From an uncultured Tenacibaculum sp. (lineage in GTDB: Bacteria; Bacteroidota; Bacteroidia; Flavobacteriales; Flavobacteriaceae), in assembly GCF_947498805.1 (NCBI RefSeq), contig NZ_CANMLT010000001.1:586552-650551 (forward strand): DNA of 64,000 nucleotides, in the 5' to 3' direction. This document shows positions 48,574 to 57,641 of the stretch, in pieces. A program made the translations under genes and the position numbers. Position 1 is the first letter of the stretch, and each line of letters opens with the position of its first letter. Under the pieces are notes generated by a model that ran no database searches, had not been told where the DNA came from, and was given only the letters and a program-made list of their open reading frames with translations.

Positions 48574-49410
48574 TTATTTCTTCAAGCCTAATATGAAGTT
48601 TTCAATTATTGTAGCTAAATATACCGGAGTTTCTTGCATTGAATAATGTCCAGAATTACTAATGTTTATATACTCAATATTTTTATATTTCATAGCTTCA
48701 TATTGTTTTTTAATATTACCTATACGTAATGACGGATAATCAAATTCAGCCGTTACTACTAAGGTTGGTGTTTTATTACCTATTAACCCTTCAGAATAGT
48801 CTACATTGGCAAATGATTTTAAATAAGCTCTAGAAACGTCTGTATCAGCTGCTTCTAAAAACTCCTGAGCCTTTTTCTGATTCCATAATTTAGTATATCG
48901 ATTGCTTGTTAATGCGCCTATAGCTTGTTCAGCAACTTTTCTGTCAGCAGCGACAGCGTTGAAAAAACCGATTTCATCTTTGCTGAATTTTAATCCAGAG
49001 GCTGGACCACCGCTAATAAGAATTATACTTTTGATTCTATTTTTAGTATCTAGCTTATTTGCGATTTGAGCAGATAATGTAGAAAATGAATGACCTATAA
49101 TACTAAATGATTTCCAATTAAGTTTATCAGCTAGATGTAATAAATCTTTAGAAATTTCGGTTACATTATATTCTCCTTTCAAACCAAGGGAAAGCCCTTG
49201 TCCTCTGGCATCCATAAATGCATAAGTAAATTTTTTTGGGTTTAGATAAGCAGACAATTGTTCCCAATTAGAATGATCTCCATTCCAATCATGAAGGACA
49301 ATTACTTTTTCGTTACCATTACCATATGTTTTGTAACCTATTAAATTGTTTTTTTGTGCATAACCAGATAAAGTAGCAACAAAGAAGATAAGTGAAAATA
49401 ATACTCTCAT
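48574..49410 (-). CDS. Secreted alpha/beta hydrolase
   Basis: 278 residues with a signal peptide (1-18, SGYAQ). The fold shows VLHDWNGDHSNW (oxyanion loop, replacing the usual HG), MDARGQGLS, nucleophile S108 in IGHSFS, acidic residue in TAEFDYPS and His in NSGHYSMQE. This resembles haloalkane dehalogenase/epoxide hydrolase-like enzymes of the AB_hydrolase family. The AraC gene at 49489 lies directly upstream on the same strand and may control it. Confidence 0.87.
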   Translation of the reverse strand: MRVLFSLIFFVATLSGYAQKNNLIGYKTYGNGNEKVIVLHDWNGDHSNWEQLSAYLNPKKFTYAFMDARGQGLSLGLKGEYNVTEISKDLLHLADKLNWKSFSIIGHSFSTLSAQIANKLDTKNRIKSIILISGGPASGLKFSKDEIGFFNAVAADRKVAEQAIGALTSNRYTKLWNQKKAQEFLEAADTDVSRAYLKSFANVDYSEGLIGNKTPTLVVTAEFDYPSLRIGNIKKQYEAMKYKNIEYINISNSGHYSMQETPVYLATIIENFILGLKK

Positions 49411-49488
49411 AATTTTAATGTTTTATTAGAACAAAATTACGAGTAGAACCAAAAGAACTTATAACCCAAAAAGGTCATATACTAACCA

Positions 49489-50355
49489 TTAAGGGTCAAT
49501 TTCTCTATATTGAGAAGGAGTTATATTATATTCTTTTTTAAAAGCTCTTATAAAATGAGAGCTCGTATCATATCCAACATCTTCAGAAATGTGAGCTATT
49601 GTTTGTTGTGTTGTTTTTAATAACGATTTAGCAGTAAGTAATTTTTGTTTTCTAAAATATTTACCTGCAGTTTCTCCAAAAGTATCTTTAAATTTTCTTT
49701 TAAAAGAAGATAAGCTTTTAGATGTTAAATGAGCATAATCTTCAAGTTGATAGGTGTGATTAATATTTCTTAAAATAATTGAACGAAAATCTACTTTCTT
49801 TTCTTGTATTGTTTGGTGAAGGAGTGCCTTAAAATCATTTGAATGATTTGACTTAATGAGATAAAGTAATAACTCTTCTAATTTAATATTAAGAATATTT
49901 CTTGAATGTAACTCTTTGTTATTTATAATTAAAAGTGCTGAATCTAATAAATTAGTTATTACTGGGTCAATTTGAGTTTTTGCTATTCCTGCAAAGTTGT
50001 TTAAATCAATTTTGACATCAATTAAATTTTTATATTTAGAATAAAAACTTTGAATAAAATCGTCGGAAAGAAAGAATAACAAATTTTGATATGGTTCATT
50101 CTCATTAGGGATTCTTTCACTCATTATAGAATTTCCTTTGCTTATAAGAACACATTCGTTTTCAATAGCTGTAACCTTTCCTTTATCATTAGCTATAATT
50201 TTAGTACCTTTTATAACAAAGGATAATACATACTGAGTAGATTCAACGCATCTTTTATTTACATTTATTTCACTAAAATACTCGAGAAATTTAGTGTCTT
50301 GTATTTCAACTAAATTATGATTACCGAGTTTTATTATATCATTGGGAAGAACCAT
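49489..50355 (-). CDS. AraC-family transcriptional regulator
   Basis: 288 residues. A cupin-like N-terminal sensing domain (about 10-170; VLSFVIKGTKIIAND, ISKGNSIMSER) is followed by the C-terminal AraC DNA-binding domain (about 190-285; YAHLTSKSLSSFKRKFKDTF and ISEDVGYDTSSHFIRAFKKEY, ending TPSQYRE). It is first in a minus-strand run with two hydrolase genes and probably activates them. It lies just inside the middle mnmE-like att core. Confidence 0.9.
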   Translation of the reverse strand: MVLPNDIIKLGNHNLVEIQDTKFLEYFSEINVNKRCVESTQYVLSFVIKGTKIIANDKGKVTAIENECVLISKGNSIMSERIPNENEPYQNLLFFLSDDFIQSFYSKYKNLIDVKIDLNNFAGIAKTQIDPVITNLLDSALLIINNKELHSRNILNIKLEELLLYLIKSNHSNDFKALLHQTIQEKKVDFRSIILRNINHTYQLEDYAHLTSKSLSSFKRKFKDTFGETAGKYFRKQKLLTAKSLLKTTQQTIAHISEDVGYDTSSHFIRAFKKEYNITPSQYREIDP

Positions 50356-50480
50356 TTGTAGAATTAAAAATTATTTTTTTATTCTATTAAATAAATTTAG
50401 AATCTGGTATAAAAACAAATTTAATTAAATAAAATTTTCCATTGTTATATTTTTTGCTCGAAAGAAAACAAAGTACTTCC

Positions 50481-50508
50481 AAAGAAAAGAAAAGAAAAGA
50501 AAAGAAAA
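50481..50508. repeat. AAAAG short tandem repeat
   Basis: Five uninterrupted units of a pentanucleotide, ending two bases before the att core at 50510. They are in non-coding DNA, 130 bases upstream of the minus-strand AraC gene. Confidence 0.85.
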
Positions 50509-50509
50509 T

Positions 50510-50527
50510 CTACTTCCCAATACAAAA
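50510..50527 (-). repeat. att core, left end of the 9-kb element
   Basis: Minus-strand reading gives F-C-I-G-K-stop with codons TTT TGT ATT GGG AAG TAG; it differs from the mnmE end at three positions, all silent. The 388-base gap 50356-50743 holds this core, the AAAAG repeat and the GGTACAAATAA repeats, but no gene I can support. Confidence 0.7.
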
Positions 50528-50566
50528 AATAACTTTCAAGTGTTTATAGTGTGTTATTTTACTTGA

Positions 50567-50588
50567 GGTACAAATAAGGTACAAATAA
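50567..50588 (+). repeat. Left arm-type repeats (GGTACAAATAA x2)
   Basis: Two tandem copies of GGTACAAATAA start 40 bases inside the left att core. The 8-bp GGTACAAA core occurs five more times just inside the right end. This fits arm-binding sites of a tyrosine recombinase or its excisionase. Confidence 0.65.
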
Positions 50589-50743
50589 GGAGCAATAAAC
50601 CTTATCAGTTAATAGTAAGTAGATTTAGATAAAACTGCATTCATCAAGAAGAATAAAATCAAAATATTTTATTGTAATTGGTTTTTAGATTCAAATAGAT
50701 TAAGAATATTATTGTATTTTTCGTACCGTTAGAACATTGCTAA

Positions 50744-52273
50744 ATGACAAAAGTATTAGAACAAGTTAAAATTATTGATGCTTCATCTGTAAGCAAAATT
50801 GAAGGTGAAATATTTGATAACTCAGTTAGGATATTAATTAAAAAAGAATCTTTTAAAAATCAAAAGCTCAAAGTAGATAATTACAAATCTTCTTTACAGT
50901 TTAAAAAATGTATTTTTAATAAAGAAATATCTGTATCGGTGGATGATGATTTTGATATAGATTTTGATATTTCTTTTACAGGATGTGTAATTGATTCATT
51001 TAGTACTGATTTGATTAAAACAGAAAAAGTAAGCATTTCATTTTTTAGCTGTTTTAATGAACGTTTTTCGAGTAGAAATAATGTTCCAATTAAAGTTGAT
51101 ATTATGAACTGCTTTGGATCTTATTTTTTTTACAATTGTAAAAGTGTTAATGTATCTTATAGAAGAGAAAATATAGTTCCAAAAATATGGAAACCAATAC
51201 TTGAATATTGTAAAATCAATAATAAAAATGTATTTGAATTAAAAACCTCTTATAGTTTTCAAAAAGTCGAAAATATAAAATTGTTTACAAATATTTATAG
51301 AGAGAAAAAGAAAGAAGAAAAGAGTGGTTTTGAGTTAAAAGAGACCGAAACTGTCAAAGATTGGAGATTAAGATATAATCCAACTAAACAACAATTAGAT
51401 TCCATAGATATAGGTTTTACATTGAATTATGATTTTGAGTTTGAACATAAAGAAACTTTAATTTTGTCCTCTAGATTACAAAATTTAACTTTAAATGGTA
51501 AGACAAATGGTGTATTGAAAATTGAGAATACTAAAATAGAAAATGTTTTCATGCGAAATTTTTCACCTACTAATGAGTTTAAGCTTTATCAAATAGAACC
51601 AATTAGTAAAAAAGGAAAGTTCGAAGTTCATGAGTCTATTTTGGATAACAGTTGGTTTAATAATGTGAAACTAAATAAATATGAAACTGTATCCTTCTTT
51701 AAATCATCGCTTTCAGAAATTAGGTTTACATCTACTACTTTCCCAAAAGTAGGAACTAATTTTGAAACTTTTAAATCTTTGGAAAATGTACATTATCCTG
51801 ATATTAAGGGAGAATCATATTATAAAGATCAGTATGAAGTTTTTCTACAGTTAAGATTGGCTTTACTAAATACTGGAAACACTTATGAGGCACAAAAGAT
51901 GAAAAGTATTGCTTTTAATGCGCTGAAAAAAAATAAAAGTGTTGGTTTTGGTGATAAATTAATTTTGTGGTTAAACAGACATTCTAATCTTCATGGTATT
52001 GAACCTCTTAGAGCTTTTTGCTGGATTTTGGTTTTTTCAATAATTCTATATCTTTTTTATTTAAACTCTCTTGGTTTACTTTTTGGTAAGTCAATTAATT
52101 GGTCATTAGTTGCAAATTATTTTTCATTTTTAGACTTGACCCATAAATCCAACTTTTTAGTAGAAAAATCTAAACTTAGTGATTGGGCAATTGTTATTGA
52201 CTTCATCAATAAACTAGTAATAGGATATTTAATATACCAATTTATAGCTAGTTTTAGAAAATTTGGTAAATAA
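50744..52273 (+). CDS. Membrane protein with beta-helix-like N-terminus; possible element cargo
   Basis: 509 residues with no signal peptide. Residues about 1-380 look like an irregular right-handed beta-helix or pentapeptide-like fold (alternating short strands such as FKKCIFNKEISVSV and FTGCVIDSF). Then comes a helical segment (QLRLALLNTGNTYEAQKMKSI) and two to three membrane helices (FCWILVFSIILYLFYL; FINKLVIGYLIYQFIASF), ending FRKFGK. This layout recalls pentapeptide-like proteins with a C-terminal ion-channel-like membrane part. It is the only plus-strand gene of the element and lies at its outer end, where cargo such as defence genes often sits. Function not recognised. Confidence 0.7.
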   Translation: MTKVLEQVKIIDASSVSKIEGEIFDNSVRILIKKESFKNQKLKVDNYKSSLQFKKCIFNKEISVSVDDDFDIDFDISFTGCVIDSFSTDLIKTEKVSISFFSCFNERFSSRNNVPIKVDIMNCFGSYFFYNCKSVNVSYRRENIVPKIWKPILEYCKINNKNVFELKTSYSFQKVENIKLFTNIYREKKKEEKSGFELKETETVKDWRLRYNPTKQQLDSIDIGFTLNYDFEFEHKETLILSSRLQNLTLNGKTNGVLKIENTKIENVFMRNFSPTNEFKLYQIEPISKKGKFEVHESILDNSWFNNVKLNKYETVSFFKSSLSEIRFTSTTFPKVGTNFETFKSLENVHYPDIKGESYYKDQYEVFLQLRLALLNTGNTYEAQKMKSIAFNALKKNKSVGFGDKLILWLNRHSNLHGIEPLRAFCWILVFSIILYLFYLNSLGLLFGKSINWSLVANYFSFLDLTHKSNFLVEKSKLSDWAIVIDFINKLVIGYLIYQFIASFRKFGK

Positions 52274-52290
52274 ATATCCTTAATTTTTAA

Positions 52291-53499
52291 TTAGTCAAGA
52301 CAGTTAAGTATTTTTATTATTGAATTATCATTGATATTTACATTATAATCCCTGTAGCCTTTAGAGTAATTGATTCGGATTTTTGATATTGGCGATTTTT
52401 TTAATTTTAAAACATCATCCGAATTAAGTGCTAAAGTATTTTCATAGTATGAATATTTATGTCGAAAATTAATTTCAGGATAGGTAGTATTCAATAATTT
52501 TAGATTTATTATTTGCCCATTTTTTAGTTTAAAACTTATTGACTTTCCCTTTTTCATTATGCCGTAGTAGGTCAGTGGCTTTGTTGTTTTATGTTTTGAA
52601 TAAACATCAAACATTAATTTTTTACCTTTTTTAACCCCTTTTATGGCAAAAACAAACATTTCATAATCAACGTAAATGCCTTCATTCCATAATTGGTTTG
52701 CTCTTGCCTTTACAGCTTTATTTTCGACCACAATTAATTTCTTCTGGTTTGTGGTTGTGATTTTTTCTCCAGTAAAATCATCAACTTTATTAAAACACAA
52801 AACTTTTTCTGCTTTAACTTTTTTCTTCTCTTTATTTATTAATTTTGAACTATCCAAATTTTGTTTTTCTCTTGTGATTTTAAACTTTTCTTGTTCTCTG
52901 ATTTCATTATTATACCTTTCAGCGTAAAGAAGGTATTTATACCTCCATTTGGAAAAGTTTGGAAATTCTTCTATGCTTGAATAATCGTATGACCATTGTA
53001 AAAGATAATTTTCTCCGTCATAATCGACTATTATATCATAAGCTTCATTTCTTTCTTTAGCTTCTTTTGGTAAGTAAAAAGTCTTTTTATTAATTCGTTT
53101 ATTGGAAAGTAAATCAACTAAATTTAGTAATGTATCTCTTTTTATATCAATAACGTGATCTTTGTTTTTTAAATTACGCAGATATGAATCTCCTTTACCA
53201 GATACAAAGATTTTATAAGCAAAGGGCTTCTCTCCGTCCTTTATAGTGTTTATCTTATTTTCTAAATTGAGAATTTCTTTTAAGTAATCTATGTATTTAA
53301 TTCTGTAATAGATTTTTTCTTCAAGAGTTCCCTCTTTTGAGTCTTTATACTTTTTTAAATACTTATGTCTTTTTTTCTTCGCTTTCTTGATGTGTTTTTC
53401 AGTTACAGGAAGTGCATTAGAAATCCAATCAGGAACAGAGTTTTGAGAGAAGATACTATTACTTAATGCAATAATAAAAATGATTAAGATTTTTTTCAT
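52291..53499 (-). CDS. Secreted hypothetical protein
   Basis: 402 residues with a signal peptide (1-18, NSIFSQ), a Lys-rich helical N-terminus (about 35-85) and a less charged remainder. No family is recognised. It is convergent with the membrane-protein gene (18 bases apart) and has the non-coding pseudoknot-like segment 53554-53701 immediately upstream, in what would be its leader or promoter region. Base composition is like the rest of the element. Confidence 0.6.
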   Translation of the reverse strand: MKKILIIFIIALSNSIFSQNSVPDWISNALPVTEKHIKKAKKKRHKYLKKYKDSKEGTLEEKIYYRIKYIDYLKEILNLENKINTIKDGEKPFAYKIFVSGKGDSYLRNLKNKDHVIDIKRDTLLNLVDLLSNKRINKKTFYLPKEAKERNEAYDIIVDYDGENYLLQWSYDYSSIEEFPNFSKWRYKYLLYAERYNNEIREQEKFKITREKQNLDSSKLINKEKKKVKAEKVLCFNKVDDFTGEKITTTNQKKLIVVENKAVKARANQLWNEGIYVDYEMFVFAIKGVKKGKKLMFDVYSKHKTTKPLTYYGIMKKGKSISFKLKNGQIINLKLLNTTYPEINFRHKYSYYENTLALNSDDVLKLKKSPISKIRINYSKGYRDYNVNINDNSIIKILNCLD

Positions 53500-53553
53500 C
53501 TTTTTTAGATTTTGATTTTACAAGCCCCCATGTAAAGTTTATTAAAACCAAAA

Positions 53554-53701
53554 GCGTGGGACTATTAGAATGTCAGCAAGAGAGGTACTGGTATACCCAC
53601 ACACAAAACAAACAAAGCCCACGCCAGTCGTGAGCGTTTGAATTATGATCTTGTGTGTTTAAAAATTACCAGTTTTCTCTCGCAAGACTATAATAAACGC
53701 T
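53554..53701. ncRNA. Candidate structured element with nested stems and two pseudoknots
   Basis: Four sets of complementary segments occur in 150 bases: A, GCGTGGG 53554-53560 with CCCACGC 53618-53624; B, GAGAG/ACTGGTA 53580-53593 with TACCAGT/CTCTC 53667-53681; C, ACACACAA 53599-53606 with TTGTGTGT 53651-53658; D, AGCGTTT 53633-53639 with AAACGCT 53695-53701. C nests inside B; A and D each pair a segment outside B with one in the C loop, so both would be pseudoknots. No ORF covers it and the local GC content is higher. It may be a structured RNA, an RNA leader of the gene at 53499, or a DNA site. Strand unknown. Confidence 0.45.
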
Positions 53702-53737
53702 TATTTATATTTTATAGATGTTTCTTGTTATCTTATA

Positions 53738-54427
53738 TTAATTTGTTTTTTCATTAACAAAGATATTATTTTTGATTAATCTTTCTATTTCGATAATGGT
53801 TTCTTGAGGTAAATTTTTTAAATCCTCATTAGTTATTTTTAAATTATTAATTTGAATTAAGTTATTTACTGTATTTGGTGGCTTCTCTTTTAATTTATCT
53901 GATAACTCGATAAAGCTTTTTAAAGCATTAACATTGCTTTGTGTTGTTCCTATTACATAAAGTTTTGCCATTGCATCTAAAGTCATGTGATCAATTTTTC
54001 CCTTTACCAAAGAATTAAAATCATTTTTTAATCCTTTTTTTAAATGTTTGTGAACTGTATTTCTTGAAAGTCCTGAGTCTTCGGCAATCCAGCTCACAGT
54101 TGGGAAACAAAAATATTTTGAAGCGAATTTCTGAATACTAATGGTTATTTTTTGATTATTTATTTCATAGACTGTATGTCTCATGAAATCGAGGTCATTA
54201 TGTTGCTTTAAGTATAAAAGACATTCAATAGTCATATCAATAAATTTATTTTCATTCCCCTCTTTTTTCAAGTAACTTTCATTTATCTTCTTTTCTAAAT
54301 GAAATTTTAATTTAGAAACCGTTTTTTTATCAGGGTTAGTTTTTAAAAAATCTTTTATTTCTTTCAAAGTATTTAGTTTATCGAATTGTGTTAACTTTTG
54401 TAAACCTTTTTTAGTATTATTCTTCAT
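53738..54427 (-). CDS. Helix-turn-helix protein of the element
   Basis: 229 residues. The N-terminal half is helical and charged; a clear helix-turn-helix lies near the middle (WIAEDSGLSRNTVHKHLKKG, about 114-133), followed by a hydrophobic helical stretch and an ILE/LYS-rich C-terminus. No family recognised beyond the HTH. It is the most downstream gene of the minus-strand module that starts with the recombinase region, and could be a regulator or replication-linked protein of the element. Confidence 0.65.
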   Translation of the reverse strand: MKNNTKKGLQKLTQFDKLNTLKEIKDFLKTNPDKKTVSKLKFHLEKKINESYLKKEGNENKFIDMTIECLLYLKQHNDLDFMRHTVYEINNQKITISIQKFASKYFCFPTVSWIAEDSGLSRNTVHKHLKKGLKNDFNSLVKGKIDHMTLDAMAKLYVIGTTQSNVNALKSFIELSDKLKEKPPNTVNNLIQINNLKITNEDLKNLPQETIIEIERLIKNNIFVNEKTN

Positions 54428-54535
54428 TTTTTACATTTTGAGAAGTATTGTTTTTGATAAACAATACATGTTATATTTCTTTATAATGAATATTTATTTA
54501 AGACCTTATTAGAGTATCTTGTTATAGATGTAGAT

Positions 54536-55222
54536 TTATTTAATATCTCTTAAAACTTCTATTAGTATTTTCTTTTTATCTAGTTTGAGTTTTTTCCTCC
54601 TATTGCTCATTTTCTTTAATTCTACATTCTCAATAAGTTCTTTTAATGAAAGGTTAAAACTGACATAAAAACCGCGCACACCCATGGAATATTCCTTCAA
54701 TCCCCAATTGAGTTGAAGTTCGTCTTTGATTTTCGTGATATAGTGCCTTGTGAAATATTTTTTAAGATCTTCTGAAATTAAAGATTCATTAGATACTTTG
54801 TTTGCTAAACCAGAAACTCTAGAGTACCAATAAAGATTCGTAATCAAGCAATAATTTTTATTCTGGAGTATGCTTTTAATAGCTAGGAAAGATAAAAGAC
54901 ATACTTTTTCAAATTCCGATTTTGAATTATTATAAAAATCATTAAATATTGATACATTTAACCCTGTTTTAGGATAGTTTTCTCTTATTTGCTCGTATAG
55001 TTTCATACCATTAAAAGAATCAGCGTAATCTATTCTGTAATATGATTTAGCAACTCTAATGGCTATATCTTCACATGTCGTGTTTTCAATATTTAATCTT
55101 AACATAGTGTCGTAAACAGAATAATCTCTTATATTTTCTAAGCATTCTTCAGTATTATTGATAAATCCCTTCAAAAGATTGATAGGAAAATTGAAATACC
55201 TTTCATTATTACCCTTTTCCAT
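54536..55222 (-). CDS. Hypothetical protein of the element
   Basis: 228 residues, mostly helical by composition, with a patch of aromatic and Ser residues (CLITNLYWYSRVSGLA) and a Lys-rich C-terminus (RRKKLKLDKKK). No signal peptide or membrane helix. It follows the 128-residue protein gene with a 2-base gap, so the two are coupled. I recall similar pairs in flavobacterial islands but cannot assign a function; DNA or RNA binding is plausible from the basic tail. Confidence 0.6.
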   Translation of the reverse strand: MEKGNNERYFNFPINLLKGFINNTEECLENIRDYSVYDTMLRLNIENTTCEDIAIRVAKSYYRIDYADSFNGMKLYEQIRENYPKTGLNVSIFNDFYNNSKSEFEKVCLLSFLAIKSILQNKNYCLITNLYWYSRVSGLANKVSNESLISEDLKKYFTRHYITKIKDELQLNWGLKEYSMGVRGFYVSFNLSLKELIENVELKKMSNRRKKLKLDKKKILIEVLRDIK

Positions 55223-55224
55223 AA

Positions 55225-55611
55225 TTAAAAAAGTTTCATTTGGTTAGATTTTCTTAGAGCTTCAAATTCATCTGAATTTGTACTTATTAAATGAGCTGGG
55301 TGGTTTGTAAATGGACAAATGATCTCATTAACAGATTGGACTAACAAACCTCTCTTTTCAAATTTTCTTTTATATCTACAACCTGCTTCAATTGGAATTT
55401 CCATAGCACTACATAAAGCTTTTTTAGTTGTTGTAACATATTTTAGCGAAATATAGAATAACTGTTCTTCATTGTATTTTGATTTAAGTTTAATAAAGCT
55501 TAACCCTGTACCTTTTTCTATTTTACTTTTTAAATAACCTAATATTAAAGCCCTATCTTTGTTTAGTCTTTTACATAAAGAGCTTTGCAGTGGTGTCTTG
55601 TTATTTCCCAT
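55225..55611 (-). CDS. Small hypothetical protein, possibly winged-helix
   Basis: 128 residues. The segment NEEQLFYISLKYVTTTKKALCSAMEI, then RYKRKFEKRGLLVQSV, resembles a winged helix-turn-helix fold, but no family is certain. It overlaps the excisionase-like gene by 11 bases (55601-55611) and precedes the 228-residue gene by 2 bases, giving a tight three-gene unit. Confidence 0.6.
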   Translation of the reverse strand: MGNNKTPLQSSLCKRLNKDRALILGYLKSKIEKGTGLSFIKLKSKYNEEQLFYISLKYVTTTKKALCSAMEIPIEAGCRYKRKFEKRGLLVQSVNEIICPFTNHPAHLISTNSDEFEALRKSNQMKLF

Positions 55612-55951
55612 TGTTTAGCTCTTTATTTTTGTTTAACAAATAAGTACCAGCTTCAGACTGTAATTCTTTTAAAGTTCTTTGCTTTCCAGTTTTAATCCAT
55701 TCAATAATTTCAGATTTGAAAAAGTACAGACGATTACCTTTTTTATGATAAGGAATTTCATTACGTTGTACATAACCGTATAGAGTAGGTTTGGTTAACC
55801 CAGTAATCGGTACAACCTGATCTAGTTGTATTGGCATTTCAATTTTAGATTGAGGTTCTTCCTTTTGAAGTAGTAAGGCTTTTAATTCGTTCTGTCCTTT
55901 TTGAAGTTCAGCGACTGCGCTTGGCAGATTTTCAAATTTTAATGTTTCCAT
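55601..55951 (-). CDS. Helix-turn-helix DNA-binding protein (excisionase-like)
   Basis: 116 residues with an HTH_17/MerR-like domain (about 44-95): DQVVPITGLTKPTLYGYVQR and KKGNRLYFFKSEIIEWI, the typical helix-wing form used by excisionases and by element regulators in Bacteroidota. A short coiled coil precedes it. It starts a tight unit with the next two genes downstream and may control their transcription or the direction of recombination. Confidence 0.82.
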   Translation of the reverse strand: METLKFENLPSAVAELQKGQNELKALLLQKEEPQSKIEMPIQLDQVVPITGLTKPTLYGYVQRNEIPYHKKGNRLYFFKSEIIEWIKTGKQRTLKELQSEAGTYLLNKNKELNNGK

Positions 55952-56062
55952 TACAATAAATTTTTAATTATTTATTGCATAGGTATTTGTTTGTTAGTGC
56001 TTTAGGAAAGGTTAAAGGTTTATAGGGGAAACTTTAGGTTTATTAGGTTTGTTTTAAGGTTT

Positions 56063-57631
56063 TTATTTCGCAAAATCTGTATAATCATTTTCATTAAAGC
56101 CATTGAAAGCATCATTCATAATATTAAAATATTTACGTTTTAACTTCGTGTGATTTCTTTCTTTATTTTTGTTATTAAAATAAAAGTCATAGAAAACCTT
56201 TCTAACTCTTTTTTTCAAAAAACCTTTACAATTAAAATCTTGTTTTATAGGGTTTAAATCTATAAAAGTTGATTTGATGAAAGTTAAGAGTTGTTTTTCA
56301 GTCAAATAAAACTCATTATTTTTATTAGTCTGAGATGTTAAAACTTTAAAATGACTGTATACATCATTTATACTGATATTTGGTATTAAGTTGTTTTGCT
56401 CTTGAAGTATTTTTTGAATTGTTAATGGGTTTTCTTGATTATTTAATTCATTAGGTTCTATAACATTTTCAATAAATTTTTTTAAATTATTAAATCTTTC
56501 AATTACAATTTTTAACCTATCTAATTCCTTGAGGTTATGTGGATCAATTTTTTGTAAAAGTTTATATTCTTCTATTTTATAGTTTAAATCATTTTTTAAG
56601 AGTGCTAACTTAGTTTTGTTAAACCCTTCAGTAATTGAATAAATTTGGTCGTATAGGTCTAAAGAGTATTCAGGAAAACCATTTTCTCGAATATCATTAA
56701 AAAGAGTAGTTGGGCTTGAGTTCTTAACTTCTAAAGTGTCTATTTGATTCTTAGAATAATTACTAATATTTTTAGAGGTCTTATTTTGTTTTAAATCAAA
56801 TTTTTCAATAAAGTCTATTAATTTTTGACAAAATATAGCAAGTTCATAATTAGTAGTAATAAAATTATATTCTTGATAAGTCCATTTTGCCTTTTCATCT
56901 TGAAAATCGATATCAAAGACAATATGCTGAGGGTATAAGTCTTTAACTAATATTATCCCTCTATGTTTTATGAAATATTCTATTCTTTCGTCAAAGTCAT
57001 TTGGAATGTCCTTTTTATATTTTTTTACTATTGAAGAATCAAGAGTAAGGTTCTCATTGTAATAATTTAAAACGCCATTGGCTTTTTGATGTATTTCAAG
57101 AAGTTCATTTTCTAATAAAACAGTATTTGATGTTGTTTCAAATCGTTCAGTGTAATGTTTTATGTATTCTTGAATTAATAGCATTTTAGTATTAGATGTA
57201 ATATGATACATTCCTGCTAAATACCTACCTTTTGAATGTAATATTGGAGTCTGGGAAACATTTGTTGAAGCTTCCATGAATTGGCATTCAAAAATACATT
57301 TTATAATATTTAACTCTCTTGTTATTTGTTCAAAGGGGGGTAAAATTGGCTTAGTAATTTTTGGTTGTTGTAAATGAAAATTGTTTTTAAGAACTTGAAT
57401 TTTTATATTAAGTGCTTTAAGTTCTCTTTGGGCATTTTGTAGTTCTAAAATAAAAGCAGGTAGTTCTCGTTGTTCAAAAGCTAAGGTATTTGTTTGTCCA
57501 TTTTCAGCTCTTTGTTTTTGTTTTTCTATTTGTTTCTTTTGACCTTTAATTTTATCTGTTACACTTTTTATTTTAAATTTTAAATCTTCTTTCTCTCTTA
57601 ATAAAGATGTAAGTTCGTCTATATTATTCAT
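56063..57631 (-). CDS. Conserved-type hypothetical protein next to integrase
   Basis: 522 residues with a coiled-coil N-terminus (about 1-90, EDLKFKIKSVTDKIKGQKKQIEKQ cut here for length: Lys/Gln-rich) and a long, mainly helical remainder. A segment around residues 105-250 recalls RteC-like proteins of Bacteroidota elements (GRYLAGMYHI, then HRGIILVKDLYPQHIVFD), but I am not sure. The C-terminus is basic (FLKKRVRKVFYDFYF). It lies 10 bases after the integrase gene, so is probably co-transcribed. Confidence 0.55.
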   Translation of the reverse strand: MNNIDELTSLLREKEDLKFKIKSVTDKIKGQKKQIEKQKQRAENGQTNTLAFEQRELPAFILELQNAQRELKALNIKIQVLKNNFHLQQPKITKPILPPFEQITRELNIIKCIFECQFMEASTNVSQTPILHSKGRYLAGMYHITSNTKMLLIQEYIKHYTERFETTSNTVLLENELLEIHQKANGVLNYYNENLTLDSSIVKKYKKDIPNDFDERIEYFIKHRGIILVKDLYPQHIVFDIDFQDEKAKWTYQEYNFITTNYELAIFCQKLIDFIEKFDLKQNKTSKNISNYSKNQIDTLEVKNSSPTTLFNDIRENGFPEYSLDLYDQIYSITEGFNKTKLALLKNDLNYKIEEYKLLQKIDPHNLKELDRLKIVIERFNNLKKFIENVIEPNELNNQENPLTIQKILQEQNNLIPNISINDVYSHFKVLTSQTNKNNEFYLTEKQLLTFIKSTFIDLNPIKQDFNCKGFLKKRVRKVFYDFYFNNKNKERNHTKLKRKYFNIMNDAFNGFNENDYTDFAK

Positions 57632-57641
57632 AGCTTCTTTA

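Noticed and set aside
50481..50508. AAAAG repeat as a phase-variation switch
   Set aside because: It is non-coding and 130 bases from the nearest start; kept only as a repeat feature.
53554..53701. Integron attC site or IS end
   Set aside because: No GTTRRRY/RYYYAAC core boxes, no integron integrase, no transposase and no target duplication were found.
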